A DNA stretch of 64,000 bases from Guyparkeria sp. WRN-7 (GCF_001641825.1 NZ_LRFH01000015.1:161822-225821); one strand, 5' to 3'; positions 46,388 through 58,587 are shown, counted from the first letter of the stretch. Numbers and translations are program-made. The notes: generated from the sequence alone by a model not told the origin.

Positions 46388-47881
46388 ATGAACAAAGAAA
46401 TCCTTTTTGTCGTCGATTCGGTTTCCAACGAGAAGGGCGTCGAGCGTGACGTGATCTTCGAGGCGATCGAGGCCGCACTCGCCCAGGCGGCGCGCAAGCG
46501 CCACGGTGGCGATATCGAGACGCGCGTCGAGATCGACCAGGAGAACGGCAGCTACCGCACCTTCCGTCGCTGGGAAGTGGTCGAGGGCGAAACCTCCGAG
46601 CACCCGGAGCGCGAGATCATCCTCGAGGCCGCCCAGATGGACGAGCCGGAGATCCAGGTCGGCGACTACGTCGAGGAAGAGATCGAGTCGGTCGAGTTCG
46701 GCCGCATCGCCGCGCAGGCCGCCAAGCAGGTGATCGTGCAGAAGGTCCGCGAGGCCGAGCGCCGCCAGGTGGTCGAGGCGTACCAGGATCGCAAGGGCGA
46801 GCTCATCATGGGGCTGGTCAAGCGCATCGACCGCGGCAACGTCATTCTCGACCTGGGCGGCAACGCCGAGGCGATCATCCCGCGCGACCAGATGATCGGT
46901 CGCGAGGCCGTTCGTCCGGGCGACCGCCTGCGTGGCTTCGTCACCGACGTGCGCCACGAGCCGCGCGGCCCGCAGATCTTCGTCTCGCGCACCGCGCCGG
47001 AATTCCTGATCGAGCTGTTCAAGCTCGAGGTGCCGGAGATCTCGCAGGGCTTGATCGAGATCGTCAGCGCCGCTCGCGACCCGGGTCTGCGCGCCAAGAT
47101 CGCCGTGCTGTCCAACGACCCGCGTATCGATCCGGTCGGTACCTGCGTCGGTATGCGCGGCTCGCGGGTCCAGTCGGTGACCAACGAGCTCTCCGGTGAG
47201 CGGATTGATATCATCATCTGGGACGAGAACCCGGCCCAGTTCGTCATCAACGCGATGTCGCCGGCCGAGGTGGTCTCGATCGTCGTCGACGAGGACGCCG
47301 GCAGCATGGACGTCGCGGTCAGCGAGGAGAACCTCTCCAAGGCGATCGGCCGCGGCGGTCAGAACGTCCGTCTCGCCAGCCAGCTCACCAACTGGCAGAT
47401 CAATGTCATGAGCGAGGAGCAGGCGATCGAGAAGGGCGAGGCGGAGACGCAGCGCATCGTCGAGCAGTTCATGGAGGCGCTGGACGTCGACCAGGAGGTG
47501 GGTGAAGTGCTGGTCGAGGCCGGCTTCACCACCATCGAGGAAATCGCCTACGTGCCGACCGAGGAACTGCTCGAGGTCGAGGGCTTCGACGAGAACATCG
47601 TCGAGGAGCTGCGTAACCGCGCCCGTGACGCCCTGCTCACCATGGCCATCTCGGGTGGCGGTGAAGCCGAGGAAGAAACCGAGTCGGCCGGCGAGGCGCT
47701 GGCCCTCGAGGAGCTCGACGGAATGACGGCCGAGCTGGCCGCCAACTTCCGCGAGAACAACATCACGGACTCGGAGGACGTCGCCGAGCTCTCGATCGAT
47801 GAACTGACGGAATACGAAGGCGTGGACGAGGAGCTTGCCGGCCGGCTGATCATGGCCGCCCGAGCGCCCTGGTTCGCCTGA
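46388..47881 (+). CDS. nusA: Transcription termination/antitermination factor NusA
   Basis: RNA-polymerase elongation factor. The 497-residue protein begins MNKEILFVVDSVSNEKGVER. It has an N-terminal polymerase-binding domain, an S1 domain (~135-200, LIMGLVKRIDRGNVILDLGG), two KH domains (GMRGSRVQSVTNELSGERIDI, then KAIGRGGQNVRLASQLTNW), and two C-terminal acidic HhH repeats (FTTIEEIAYVPTEELLEVEGF and the second near the end). 18 bp after rimP. Confidence 0.98.
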   Translation: MNKEILFVVDSVSNEKGVERDVIFEAIEAALAQAARKRHGGDIETRVEIDQENGSYRTFRRWEVVEGETSEHPEREIILEAAQMDEPEIQVGDYVEEEIESVEFGRIAAQAAKQVIVQKVREAERRQVVEAYQDRKGELIMGLVKRIDRGNVILDLGGNAEAIIPRDQMIGREAVRPGDRLRGFVTDVRHEPRGPQIFVSRTAPEFLIELFKLEVPEISQGLIEIVSAARDPGLRAKIAVLSNDPRIDPVGTCVGMRGSRVQSVTNELSGERIDIIIWDENPAQFVINAMSPAEVVSIVVDEDAGSMDVAVSEENLSKAIGRGGQNVRLASQLTNWQINVMSEEQAIEKGEAETQRIVEQFMEALDVDQEVGEVLVEAGFTTIEEIAYVPTEELLEVEGFDENIVEELRNRARDALLTMAISGGGEAEEETESAGEALALEELDGMTAELAANFRENNITDSEDVAELSIDELTEYEGVDEELAGRLIMAARAPWFA

Positions 47882-47970
47882 ACGGTCGACCCGTTCGACC
47901 AGCCGCCACCGGCATGTGCCGACGGCGTGTAATCAATGTTTGATAGTTTGCAGGACCACAGGAGTCGTTA

Positions 47971-50622
47971 ATGTCCGAGGTCACGGTTAAAGAATTGGCA
48001 AAAGTGGTAGGCGCCACCCCTGAACGGCTGCTTGAGCAACTGGCTGAAGCGGGCGTGACGGTCGCCTCCGTGGATGCCAGTATCAGTGACGACGACAAGA
48101 TGAAGCTGCTGGCCCATCTGCGCAAGTCACGCGCATCCGGTGGTGAAGGCGAGGCGAAGAAGCCGTCCTCGCGCATTACCCTCAAGCGTCGCTCACAGTC
48201 GGAAATCAAGGTCGGCGGTGGCCGTAGCGGCAAGACCGTCGCGGTCGAGTACCGCCGGCGCAAGACCTACGTCCCGCGCGACGAAGTCGAGCAGGGCGAG
48301 GAGGCCGAAGAGGTCGCGGAGCAGGCAGCCGAAGAGCAGCCGGTGAGCGAGGCCCCGGCCGAGCCGGTCGAGGAGAAGCAGCCCGAGGCGCCGGCCGAGG
48401 CTGAAGCGGCCCCGGCGGAAGAAGCCGCTGCGGAAGAGGCCCCGTCCGAGGAAGCCGCGGCCGAGACGAGCGAGGCCCCGGCCGAGACCGAGGAAAAGGC
48501 GGAAGCGGCCGAAGAATCCAAGCCGGCCGAGGAAGATGCCCCTGCCGAGGAGCCGGAGGCTGCTGAAGCGGACGCCGACAAGGGCGAGTCCGAAGCGGGC
48601 GAGTCCGAGGAAAGCGCCGAGCGCAAGAAGAAGTCCCGCCTGCGCATCGTCGCGATGCCGGAAGAGGCGCCGGGCATCCCGGTCTCCGCCGACGAAGGCA
48701 AGCCCAAGCGCGGCAAGCACGGTGGCAAGGGCCGTCATGCCCGCGAGAATGCTCGCGAAGAACTGCATCTGGGCGCCGGTGCCGGCCGTCGTCGCAAGAA
48801 GGGCAAGAAAGGCATCGCGTCCAAGACGGCCGTGGCGACCCGCCATACCTTCGAGAAGCCGACTGCCCCGGTCGTGCGCGACGTCAACGTCCCCGAGTCG
48901 ATCTCGGTCGAGGACCTGGCCCAGCGCATGGCGGTCAAGGGCGTCGACGTGGTCAAGGCCCTGTTCAACATGGGCGTGATGGCCACCATCAACCAGGTGC
49001 TCGATCAGGACACCGCGATCCTGGTCGTCGAGGAGATGGGCCATAACCCGCACGCCGAGTCCGAGACCGCGATCGAGGACGAGGCACTCGAGCAGGTCCA
49101 GCAGGGCGAGGAGAAGGCGCGTCCGCCGGTCGTCACCGTCATGGGTCACGTCGACCACGGCAAGACCTCGCTGCTCGACTACATTCGCCGTGCCAAGGTC
49201 ACCGCGGGCGAGGCCGGCGGCATCACCCAGCACGTCGGTGCCTACCACGTGGATACGCCGCGCGGCACGGTCACCTTCCTCGATACCCCGGGGCACGAGG
49301 CGTTCACCGCCATGCGTGCCCGTGGGGCGAGCGCCACCGACGTCGTGGTGCTGGTCGTGGCGGCCGATGACGGCGTCATGCCGCAGACCAAGGAAGCGAT
49401 CCACCACGCCCGTGCCGGCAACGTGCCGATGGTCGTGGCAGTCAACAAGATCGACAAGGACGGCGCCGACCCCGAGCGGGTCCGTGCCGAGCTCTCCCAG
49501 GAAGAGGTGATCTCCGAGGAGTGGGGCGGCGACACGCAGTTTGTGCACGTGTCTGCCCACACCGGGGAAGGAATCGACCAGCTGCTCGAGGCCATCCTGC
49601 TGCAGGCCGAACTGCAGGAGCTCAAGGCGCCGGCCGAGGGTCATGCCATCGGTACGGTGGTCGAGTCCTCGCTGGAGAAGGGCCGTGGTCCGGTCGCGAC
49701 CATCCTGGTCCAGAGCGGCACGCTCAAGAAGGGCGACACCGTAGTGGTCGGCAAGGAGTACGGCCGCGTCCGTGCGCTCCTCGACGAGACCGGCAAGCAG
49801 GTCAAGTCGGCCGGCCCGTCGATCCCGGTGGTCCTGCTCGGTCTCTCCGGCACCCCGGAGGCCGGCGACGAGCTGGTCGTGATCGAAGACGAGAAGAAGG
49901 CGCGCGAGATCGCCGAGTTCCGCGAGGCGAAGCAGCGTGATTCGCGCCTGGCCGCCCAGCAGGCCGCCAAGCTCGAGAACCTCTTCGAACAGATGAAGGA
50001 AGGCGAGGTCGAGTCGCTGAACGTCTTGGTCAAGGCCGACGTGCAGGGCTCCGCCGAAGCCATCCGCGACAGCCTGCAGAAGCTGTCGACCGACGAGGTC
50101 AAGGTCAACGTCCTGATGAGTGGCGTCGGCGGCATCAACGAGTCCGACGTCAACCTCGCGGCCACCTCGAGTGCGATCGTGATCGGCTTCAACGTCCGCG
50201 CCGACGCGGCGGCACGCAAGGCCGCCGGCGAGCAGGACGTCGAGATCCGCTACTACTCGGTCATCTACGAGATGATCGACGAGATCAAGCAGGCCATGAG
50301 CGGCCTGCTGGGCACGGAGACCAAGGAACAGTTCGTCGGTCTGGCCGAGGTGCGCGACGTGTTCCGCTCGCCGAAGCTGGGCGCGATCGCCGGCTGCATG
50401 GTCACCGAAGGCCAGGTCAAGCGGAACAACCCGATCCGCGTCCTGCGCGACAACGTCGTCATCTACGAGGGCGAGCTCGAGTCGCTGCGCCGCTTCAAGG
50501 ACGACGTCCAGGAAGTCCGCTCCGGCATGGAGTGCGGCATCGGCGTGAAGAACTACAACGACGTCAAGGTCGGCGACCAGATCGAGGTCTTCGAGCGGAT
50601 CGAGGTCCAGCGGACGCTCTGA
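47971..50622 (+). CDS. infB: Translation initiation factor IF-2
   Basis: GTPase that brings initiator tRNA to the 30S subunit. The 883-residue protein has an N-terminal winged-helix motif ([21 protein letters not shown]), a long Ala/Glu/Pro-rich linker (~100-220), the IF2N motif, and the G domain with [15 protein letters not shown] (~390), [15 protein letters not shown] and NKIDKD. C-terminal domains II-IV follow, ending near [10 protein letters not shown]. It is directly followed by rbfA. Confidence 0.99.
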   Translation: MSEVTVKELAKVVGATPERLLEQLAEAGVTVASVDASISDDDKMKLLAHLRKSRASGGEGEAKKPSSRITLKRRSQSEIKVGGGRSGKTVAVEYRRRKTYVPRDEVEQGEEAEEVAEQAAEEQPVSEAPAEPVEEKQPEAPAEAEAAPAEEAAAEEAPSEEAAAETSEAPAETEEKAEAAEESKPAEEDAPAEEPEAAEADADKGESEAGESEESAERKKKSRLRIVAMPEEAPGIPVSADEGKPKRGKHGGKGRHARENAREELHLGAGAGRRRKKGKKGIASKTAVATRHTFEKPTAPVVRDVNVPESISVEDLAQRMAVKGVDVVKALFNMGVMATINQVLDQDTAILVVEEMGHNPHAESETAIEDEALEQVQQGEEKARPPVVTVMGHVDHGKTSLLDYIRRAKVTAGEAGGITQHVGAYHVDTPRGTVTFLDTPGHEAFTAMRARGASATDVVVLVVAADDGVMPQTKEAIHHARAGNVPMVVAVNKIDKDGADPERVRAELSQEEVISEEWGGDTQFVHVSAHTGEGIDQLLEAILLQAELQELKAPAEGHAIGTVVESSLEKGRGPVATILVQSGTLKKGDTVVVGKEYGRVRALLDETGKQVKSAGPSIPVVLLGLSGTPEAGDELVVIEDEKKAREIAEFREAKQRDSRLAAQQAAKLENLFEQMKEGEVESLNVLVKADVQGSAEAIRDSLQKLSTDEVKVNVLMSGVGGINESDVNLAATSSAIVIGFNVRADAAARKAAGEQDVEIRYYSVIYEMIDEIKQAMSGLLGTETKEQFVGLAEVRDVFRSPKLGAIAGCMVTEGQVKRNNPIRVLRDNVVIYEGELESLRRFKDDVQEVRSGMECGIGVKNYNDVKVGDQIEVFERIEVQRTL

Positions 50623-50623
50623 G

Positions 50624-51034
50624 ATGGCACAGGGATTCCAGCGTCATCAACGCGTCGCCGGCCAGATCAAGCGCGAGATCGCCGAACTGATTCGTGACTC
50701 CGGCGTGGACAGCGGGCCGAATGCGCCGCTGACCATGCTGACGATCACGGACTGCGAGGTCTCGCGTGATCTCGCCCATGCCAAGATCTTCTACAGCGTG
50801 CTCAACGCCGACGAGCAGCCGGTAGCCGAGCAATGGCTTGGCGAGGCCGCCGGCTACCTGCGCGGCGAGCTGGGGCATCGCATGCGCCTGCGCATCGTGC
50901 CGCAGCTGACCTTCGTCTTCGACAACTCGATCGAGCAGGGCATGCAGATGGATGCCCTGATTCGCGCCGTTCGCGAACAGGACGGCGACGTCGACGAGGA
51001 CAGCGAGTCCGACGACTCGTCCGAGTCGCGCTAA
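50624..51034 (+). CDS. rbfA: Ribosome-binding factor A
   Basis: KH-fold protein for 16S rRNA processing and cold adaptation. The 136-residue protein shows RHQRVAGQIKREIAELIRD, the LTITDCEVSRDLAHAKIFYSV stretch (core VSRDLAHAKIF), and LRIVPQLTFVFDNSIEQGMQM. An acidic Asp/Ser tail closes it. It starts one base after the infB stop. Confidence 0.96.
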   Translation: MAQGFQRHQRVAGQIKREIAELIRDSGVDSGPNAPLTMLTITDCEVSRDLAHAKIFYSVLNADEQPVAEQWLGEAAGYLRGELGHRMRLRIVPQLTFVFDNSIEQGMQMDALIRAVREQDGDVDEDSESDDSSESR

Positions 51035-51049
51035 GTCCCCCGTTTCCTG

Positions 51050-51982
51050 ATGGCACGCAAGCGTCGCGGTCGCGAGATCAACGGCATCGTCCTGTTCGAC
51101 AAGTCCCTGGGGCTGAGTTCGAACCGGGCGCTGCAGCGTGTCCGCCGGCTGTTCAACGCTGCCAAGGCAGGTCATACCGGCAGCCTCGATCCGGCCGCGA
51201 GCGGCCTGTTGCCGGTCTGCTTCGGCCAGGCCACCCGCATTTCCGGTCTTTTGCTCGACGCCGACAAGACCTACCGCGTCACCGGCCGACTGGGTACCCG
51301 TACCGACAGTGGCGATCTCGAGGGCGAAGTGATCGAGACCCGCGAAGTCCCGCCGCTCGATGTCGAGACGATGGAAACGGTGCTGGCGCGCTTCCGCGGC
51401 CGCGTCGAGCAGGTGCCGCCGATGTATTCGGCGCTCAAGCACGAGGGCAAGCGCCTTTACGAGCTCGCCCGCGAAGGCAAGACCGTCGAACGCAAGGCGC
51501 GCACGATCGACTTCCACGAGATCACGCTCGAAGGCCTCTCCGAGACCGAGTTCACCCTGCGGGTGCACTCGAGCAAGGGGGCCTATATCCGCACGCTGGT
51601 CGAGGATGTCGGCGAGGCCATCGGCTGCGGCGCGGTGGTCACAGAGCTGCGCCGCGTCGGACTGGGGCCCTGGTCGATCGACGCCGACGACGGCCAGCGG
51701 GCGTATACCTTCGAGGATCTCGAGGCCCTCAGTGAGGAGGGCGGGCTCGAGGCGCTTGATCGTGTTATCCTCCCGATCGATTCGGCGCTGGGCGCCTATC
51801 CGGCCGTCGTGCTGGATGCGACCAGCGTCACACCGATTCGCCACGGTCATCCGGTGTTTGTGCCCAACGCGCCACAAACCGGGTGGTTTCGACTCTACGC
51901 ACCCGACGACCTCTTCCTGGGTATGGGGGAAGTGCTGGATGACGGGCGAACGGCGCCGCGACGGTTGTTCGCGGCGCTATGA
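51050..51982 (+). CDS. truB: tRNA pseudouridine(55) synthase TruB
   Basis: Makes pseudouridine 55 in the T-loop of tRNAs. The 310-residue protein has GIVLFDKSLGLSSNRALQRV and the catalytic Asp in AGHTGSLDPAASGLLPVCFG (~43-62), where families usually read GHTGTLDPLA. The C-terminal PUA-like domain (ALGAYPAVVLDATSV onward) is present. 15 bp after rbfA. Confidence 0.97.
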   Translation: MARKRRGREINGIVLFDKSLGLSSNRALQRVRRLFNAAKAGHTGSLDPAASGLLPVCFGQATRISGLLLDADKTYRVTGRLGTRTDSGDLEGEVIETREVPPLDVETMETVLARFRGRVEQVPPMYSALKHEGKRLYELAREGKTVERKARTIDFHEITLEGLSETEFTLRVHSSKGAYIRTLVEDVGEAIGCGAVVTELRRVGLGPWSIDADDGQRAYTFEDLEALSEEGGLEALDRVILPIDSALGAYPAVVLDATSVTPIRHGHPVFVPNAPQTGWFRLYAPDDLFLGMGEVLDDGRTAPRRLFAAL

Positions 51983-52084
51983 CGGAGGCCTGCGGGCCTC
52001 ACGGCATTGCGGGACGGTGGCTTGGTCGCCACTGACCCGCGATGGACTTTGAAAGCTTCACCCAGGCAGACGAGGAGAATTTCC

Positions 52085-52354
52085 ATGTCACTGAACGAAA
52101 AGACCAAGGCCGATATCGTTGCCGAGTTCGGCAAGGACGCGAACGACACCGGTTCCCCGGAAGTCCAGGTCGCCCTGCTGACTCAGCGCATCCAGCACCT
52201 GACCGAGCACTTCGCCACCCACAAGCAGGATCACCATTCCCGCCGTGGCCTGCTCAAGCTGGTCAACCAGCGTCGCAAGATGCTCGACTACCTCAAGTCG
52301 AACAGCCTCGACCGCTATCACGACCTGATCAAGAAGCTCGGCCTGCGTAAGTAA
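52085..52354 (+). CDS. rpsO: 30S ribosomal protein S15
   Basis: Primary 16S rRNA-binding protein. The 89-residue sequence [41 protein letters not shown] and [21 protein letters not shown] is textbook S15. The frame extends upstream, but this ATG gives the universal length and start. A terminator follows, before pnp. Confidence 0.99.
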   Translation: MSLNEKTKADIVAEFGKDANDTGSPEVQVALLTQRIQHLTEHFATHKQDHHSRRGLLKLVNQRRKMLDYLKSNSLDRYHDLIKKLGLRK

Positions 52355-52374
52355 GCGCTTGCCGTTACACTAGG

Positions 52375-52402
52375 AACCCGCCGCAAGCCGGCGGGTTTTT
52401 TG
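52375..52402 (+). terminator. Terminator between rpsO and pnp
   Basis: Stem AACCCGCCG / CGGCGGGTT (52375-52383 with 52389-52397) followed by TTTTTTG. In many bacteria the rpsO-pnp junction is a leaky terminator and RNase III site; leakiness here is inference. Confidence 0.85.
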
Positions 52403-52459
52403 TTTGTGGGTCGGCCATGCGCGGCAGGCCCCGTCATCCAATCAGTGCAGGAGCCAAGC

Positions 52460-54544
<2,085 letters not shown>

Positions 54545-54662
54545 TGCGGTTGGGCGTATGATTGATTCGGGTCGGGTGTGCCAGCACGCCGCGAACAGAA
54601 TCGGTCAGGCGGGTTCCACCGTCGGCCGCCCCGAATAACCGAGGGACGAGCAGTAGACGTTC

Positions 54663-55934
54663 ATGGGACAGGCCGAACATAATCCTGGTCGCGACGAAGC
54701 GGCCGAACGCATCGTGCAGTCCGTTCGACTGGCGCGCCAGCCAATCGTCGACGCGGATCTCAAGACCATCGGCTACGAGCTGCTCTACCGGGCGGCGGAT
54801 GCCGACCAGGTGGCACGTATCGGCAATTCCAACCAGGCCACCGCCTCGACCGTGCTCAATGCCCTGAGCGAGATCGGGCTGGAAAGTCTGGTGGGAGGAA
54901 AGCAGGCCTTCATCAACGTGCCCAGCAAGCTGCTCTTCAGCGGTGTGCTGGAGGACATCGGCGCCCGCTCCGTGGTGCTCGAGGTGCTGGAGACGGTCGA
55001 TTGCGACCAGCGTACCGGCGAGGCCATGCAGCGGATCAAGCAGGCCGGCTACCGCCTCGCGCTCGACGACTTTCCGCCCGACTGGATCGACAAGCCCTGC
55101 GTGGCCCACAGCCACTACGTGAAGTTCGACGTGTTCGCCGTGGGTGTCGATGCGGCCGCCGCGGCGGTTCCCGCTGCCCACCGGGCCGGTCTCAAGGTCA
55201 TCGCCGAGAAGGTCGAGGACTGGGACGCCTACGACCGCCTGCGTGCCGCCGGCGTCGACTTCTTCCAGGGACACTTCGTCTCCAAGCCCGAAACGGTGGT
55301 ACGCCCGACCGTACGGGCCTCCAAGGCCAACCTGATGGGGTTGCTGATCCTGCTGCAGGACGACGAGGCCTCTCTCGGCGAAATCGTCGAGCGGATCAAT
55401 ACCGATCTCGCCCTGAGCTATCGCCTGCTGCGCCTGGTCAATTCCGCGGCGATCGGGTTGCGCCGTCGGGTCGATTCGGTCGAGGAGGCCGTGCGCCTGC
55501 TGGGGCTCAATGCCGTGCGCAGTCTGGTGTACCTATCCGCGCTGACCGGGGTCGACGGCAAGCCGCCGGCCCTGATCCACAACACCATGATCCGGGCGCG
55601 CTTCGCCGAGTTGCTGGCGGCCCAGAGTCGCATGGCCAACCCGCCGACCGCCTTTCTGGTCGGGCTGTTCTCCAATCTCGATGCGTTCTACAACCAGCCG
55701 CTCGCCCAGTTGATCGAGGAGCTGCCGCTGACCGAGGATGTCGGCAAGGCATTGCTGGAGGGGCAGGGCGCCCTGGGCGAACTGCTCGAGTACGTGCGTT
55801 TCTACGAGAAGGGCCAATGGCTCGAGGGAGACGGCGAGAGCGGGGTGGACTCGCTCAACGAGGTGGCGCCCCACTGCTACCTGGATGCCGTGCGCTGGGA
55901 CGAGGCATTGCGGGAATCGCTGGGCGGACCCTGA
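54663..55934 (+). CDS. EAL-HDOD signalling protein (YuxH-like), EAL domain probably inactive
   Basis: A 423-residue protein with an N-terminal EAL-type domain (~20-215) and a C-terminal HDOD domain (~220-410). The EAL landmarks are degenerate: YELLYR replaces the EALxR loop and LDDFPPDW replaces DDFGTGYS, so cyclic di-GMP hydrolysis is unlikely and binding or protein interaction is more plausible. HDOD features include INTDLALSYRLLRLVNSAAIG and AVRLLGLNAVRSLVYLSALT. It stands alone between pnp and a convergent cNMP-binding protein. Confidence 0.88.
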   Translation: MGQAEHNPGRDEAAERIVQSVRLARQPIVDADLKTIGYELLYRAADADQVARIGNSNQATASTVLNALSEIGLESLVGGKQAFINVPSKLLFSGVLEDIGARSVVLEVLETVDCDQRTGEAMQRIKQAGYRLALDDFPPDWIDKPCVAHSHYVKFDVFAVGVDAAAAAVPAAHRAGLKVIAEKVEDWDAYDRLRAAGVDFFQGHFVSKPETVVRPTVRASKANLMGLLILLQDDEASLGEIVERINTDLALSYRLLRLVNSAAIGLRRRVDSVEEAVRLLGLNAVRSLVYLSALTGVDGKPPALIHNTMIRARFAELLAAQSRMANPPTAFLVGLFSNLDAFYNQPLAQLIEELPLTEDVGKALLEGQGALGELLEYVRFYEKGQWLEGDGESGVDSLNEVAPHCYLDAVRWDEALRESLGGP

Positions 55935-55966
55935 TTCCGGTGTCGTGACCGTGCCGCCGGGCAAGA

Positions 55967-56001
55967 AAAAGGGCCGTGATCGAAACGATCACGGCCCTTT
56001 G
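55967..56001. terminator. Bidirectional terminator between EAL-HDOD and cNMP-binding genes
   Basis: A 15-bp perfect stem (55968-55982 with 55986-56000) around an AAA loop, with A- and T-tracts at the two ends. It serves the two convergent genes. Confidence 0.88.
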
Positions 56002-56023
56002 CCGTTTCGGTGACTCGGATGAG

Positions 56024-56512
56024 TCAGAACCGGCCGATGCTGGGATTGATGTAGCTCAGCATCTCGCTGTGCTGGCGGTTCATGCGCCGGATGATCTCGC
56101 GGATGCTGTGCACGATCGATCGCATCACCTTGTAGACCAGGATCGGATGGTCGACCAGCAGGGACTCGAGATGGGCCCGGTCGAGGGTCACCACCTGGGC
56201 ATCGCCCACGGCGCGCAGGGTGGCGCTGTGGGGGGAGCCGTCGAGAAAGCCGGACTCGCCGGCGAGTTGCCCTGCCTCGAGCAGTGACAGCGTGTCGGAG
56301 AACCCGCGACCGGTATCGCGGCTGACCGCGAAGCGTCCGCTGATGATCACGAACAGCGTGTCGCTCGGCGTGCCCTCCTCGAAGAGGATCTCGCCGTTGG
56401 TCACGGCCCGCCGCTGGCAGACACCGGCCAGCAGTCGGCACTGGTCATCACTGAGTTCCTGGCCCAGCGCGGTCTGCTTGAGTTCCTCGCCGGTTACGAC
56501 TTGTTGCGTCAT
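56024..56512 (-). CDS. Cyclic nucleotide-binding domain protein without DNA-binding domain
   Basis: A 162-residue protein that is essentially one cNMP-binding (Crp-like) domain: GEILFEEGTPSDTLFVIISGRFAV, then LLEAGQLAGESGFLDGSPHSATLRA in the position of the phosphate-binding cassette. A C-terminal helix follows, and there is no HTH. It cannot act as a Crp-type regulator alone. Ligand and partner unknown. It starts 42 bp after the parvulin gene ends on the same strand. Confidence 0.85.
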   Translation of the reverse strand: MTQQVVTGEELKQTALGQELSDDQCRLLAGVCQRRAVTNGEILFEEGTPSDTLFVIISGRFAVSRDTGRGFSDTLSLLEAGQLAGESGFLDGSPHSATLRAVGDAQVVTLDRAHLESLLVDHPILVYKVMRSIVHSIREIIRRMNRQHSEMLSYINPSIGRF

Positions 56513-56554
56513 GGTCTTTCCTGTTGCCTCGTGACGGAATGGCGTCGGCCCGGA

Positions 56555-57613
56555 TCAGGGCATGGCCTTGAGCGGTTCGGCCGGCAGGCCGCCCATGTCG
56601 GAACGGTCGCCGTCGTCCGCAGCATCGGCCTCGGTCGGTTCGGCCATCGCTTCGGTGTCGTCCGCGCCGCTTTGCTCGGCATCTTCGTCCCGGTCGACCA
56701 TGGAGCGGACCTCGTTGGTCAGGATCTCGACGTTGGCCTCGCTGCGCAGCGCCTCGATCTTGTCGCTGATGGCCTGACGGCGGATGCGGTCCTCAAGCTC
56801 CGGGCGCATCTGCTCGAAGCTCGGCGGCGGGCTCTTGCGCACGCCCTCGAGCTTGATGATATGCCAGCCGAACTGACTCTCGACCGGCTCCTCGCCCAGC
56901 TCGCCCGGCGCGAGTTCCGCGACCGCATTGGCGAACGGCTCGACCATCTGCTCCAGGCTGAACCAGCCCAGATCGCCACCGGCCTCGCCGGATACCGTAT
57001 CGGTGGAGTGCTCCTGGGCCAGCTCGGCGAAGTCCGCGCCGTTCTGGAGTTCCTCGAGCAGTTCGCGTGCCTTGTCCTCGTCCTTGACCAGGATGTGCCA
57101 GGCGCGGTGCTGCTCCTCGCCACCCAGGTTCTCGACCGCCTTCTCGTAGGCCGCCTCGAGCTCGGCCTCGCTGATTTCGACGCTGGCGAGGTACTCGGTC
57201 AGGTAGGTGTTGGCCAGCTGGTTGTCGATCGCGTTCTGGATGCGGGCCTGGGTGCTGGGGTCGTTATGCAGGCCCTGCTCGCGTGCCTGGTTGGCGAGCA
57301 GACGCAGTTCGACCATCCGGCTGACCAGGCGGCTCTCGGGGACGCCGGCGCCGAGGTTTTCCTTCACGACCTCGAGGTTCTCACGGTACAGCGGGCTACC
57401 GTTGATCCGCGCGATCACCTCGCCACCGGCAATGGTGGCGTAGTCGCTGCCGGTCGCGCTCTGGCCGAGCGGGGTCTTGCTGGCCGTCTCGGCGCCATTG
57501 TTGTCGCAGCCGCTCATCAGGCCGGCGCTCAGCAGAAGGCTTGCGCCAACGGCAATCGCCAGCGGGCGACGGCGGTGAGCAGGGCGTCGTTCGGTGATCA
57601 GCTTGCTATCCAT
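56555..57613 (-). CDS. Lipoprotein peptidyl-prolyl isomerase, parvulin/PpiC type
   Basis: A 352-residue envelope foldase. The signal peptide ends in lipobox LMSGC (Cys36), after a basic N-terminus rich in Arg. A SurA-N-like helical region (~65-165) precedes a parvulin domain (~170-265): RAWHILVKDEDKARELLEELQ, GGDLGWFSLEQMVEPFANAV, and ESQFGWHIIKLEGV. The acidic C-terminal tail is unstructured. The EpsD/PrsA-like layout suggests folding of exported proteins at the outer face of the inner membrane. Confidence 0.88.
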   Translation of the reverse strand: MDSKLITERRPAHRRRPLAIAVGASLLLSAGLMSGCDNNGAETASKTPLGQSATGSDYATIAGGEVIARINGSPLYRENLEVVKENLGAGVPESRLVSRMVELRLLANQAREQGLHNDPSTQARIQNAIDNQLANTYLTEYLASVEISEAELEAAYEKAVENLGGEEQHRAWHILVKDEDKARELLEELQNGADFAELAQEHSTDTVSGEAGGDLGWFSLEQMVEPFANAVAELAPGELGEEPVESQFGWHIIKLEGVRKSPPPSFEQMRPELEDRIRRQAISDKIEALRSEANVEILTNEVRSMVDRDEDAEQSGADDTEAMAEPTEADAADDGDRSDMGGLPAEPLKAMP

Positions 57614-57672
57614 GAAGTGGTCCTGTTGTCGGTGGTTGTCGTTTGTTGTCTGTTCTTGCCGCCGCGAGGGTG

Positions 57673-57978
57673 TCAGCCGGTCGCACCGAAGATCGGCTTG
57701 TAATGGCGGACTTCGACCGTTTCGTAGACCCCGCCATGGCTGAAGGGGTCATCGTCCGCCCAGCGCCAGGCCGCGTCGATGTCCTCGAAGCGGGCGACGA
57801 TCAGGCTGCCCGCGACCCCGAGGTCGGGCCGCGCCGGGTCGACCGGCAGCGGGCCGGCGATCAGGATGCGCCCGTCGGCCTGCATCGCCTCGAGCCGTTC
57901 ACGGTGCTCGTCGCGGTGCTTGGCGCGCAGCTCGGCGCTGTTGGCGACGTCTTTGGCCAAGATCATAAACCATTGCAT
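57673..57978 (-). CDS. yciI: YciI family protein
   Basis: A 101-residue ferredoxin-fold protein of the YciI/YCII family. The conserved His and Asp are in AKHRDEHRERLEAMQADGRILIAGPL (in part: HRDEHRERL), with GSLIVARFEDIDAAWRWADDDPF and the end VRHYKPIFGA. Function unknown. It lies 30 bp downstream of yciB on the same strand; yciB-yciI is a common pair. Confidence 0.9.
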   Translation of the reverse strand: MQWFMILAKDVANSAELRAKHRDEHRERLEAMQADGRILIAGPLPVDPARPDLGVAGSLIVARFEDIDAAWRWADDDPFSHGGVYETVEVRHYKPIFGATG

Positions 57979-58008
57979 CGGACGGTCCTCTCCCTGCTAT
58001 TGCGTGAG

Positions 58009-58587
58009 TCACTGCCGCTCGTCGTCCTGCGACGGGCCCGAGTCGGCCTCGGCCTCGATCGGCCGTTCGGCGTAAAGGCCCAGGTACAGCCCCTGGAGGA
58101 TCATGAACACGAAGGTCATGCCCATCAAGCCGAACAGCTTGAAGTTGACCCATACCTCTTCGGAGAACTGGTAGGCCACCCAGATGTTGACCACGCCGGA
58201 GAGGACGAAGAAGCCCACCCAGGCCCAGTTGACCCGGTGCCAGATCGCGCGCGGCACCTGGATGACGTGTTCCATCATCCGCTGTACCAGCGGCTTGCTG
58301 CCGACGAAGGCGCTACCCAGGAAGACCAGGGCAAACAGCCAGTTGAGGATGGTCGGCTTCCACATGATGAACAGCGGGTTCTGCAATATCAGCGTCATGC
58401 CGCCGAACAGCACGATCAGGCCGGCCGAGATCCAGTGCATCCGCTCGACCTTGCGCCACATGAGCCAGCCGGCGGCGATCTGGACCACCGAGGCCACCAT
58501 GGCCACGCCCGTGGCGACATAGATGCCCTCGAGGTGGTAGGCGCCGAAGAACAGCAGGATGGGGAAGAAGTCGAACAGGAATTTCAT
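58009..58587 (-). CDS. yciB: Inner membrane septation protein YciB (IspA/IspZ)
   Basis: A 192-residue membrane protein of the septation protein A family, with five or six helices: MKFLFDFFPILLFFGAYHLE, NPLFIMWKPTILNWLFALVF, RVNWAWVGFFVLSGVVNIWV, and VNFKLFGLMGMTFVFMILQ. E. coli YciB affects cell-envelope synthesis and division. A polar tail of about 20 residues follows the last helix. It is upstream of yciI and divergent from yciO. Confidence 0.93.
   Translation of the reverse strand: MKFLFDFFPILLFFGAYHLEGIYVATGVAMVASVVQIAAGWLMWRKVERMHWISAGLIVLFGGMTLILQNPLFIMWKPTILNWLFALVFLGSAFVGSKPLVQRMMEHVIQVPRAIWHRVNWAWVGFFVLSGVVNIWVAYQFSEEVWVNFKLFGLMGMTFVFMILQGLYLGLYAERPIEAEADSGPSQDDERQ

Noticed and set aside
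48290..48620. Repetitive Glu/Ala-rich stretch in infB considered as an inserted repeat
   Set aside because: This is the normal flexible linker of IF-2 between the N-terminal and G domains.
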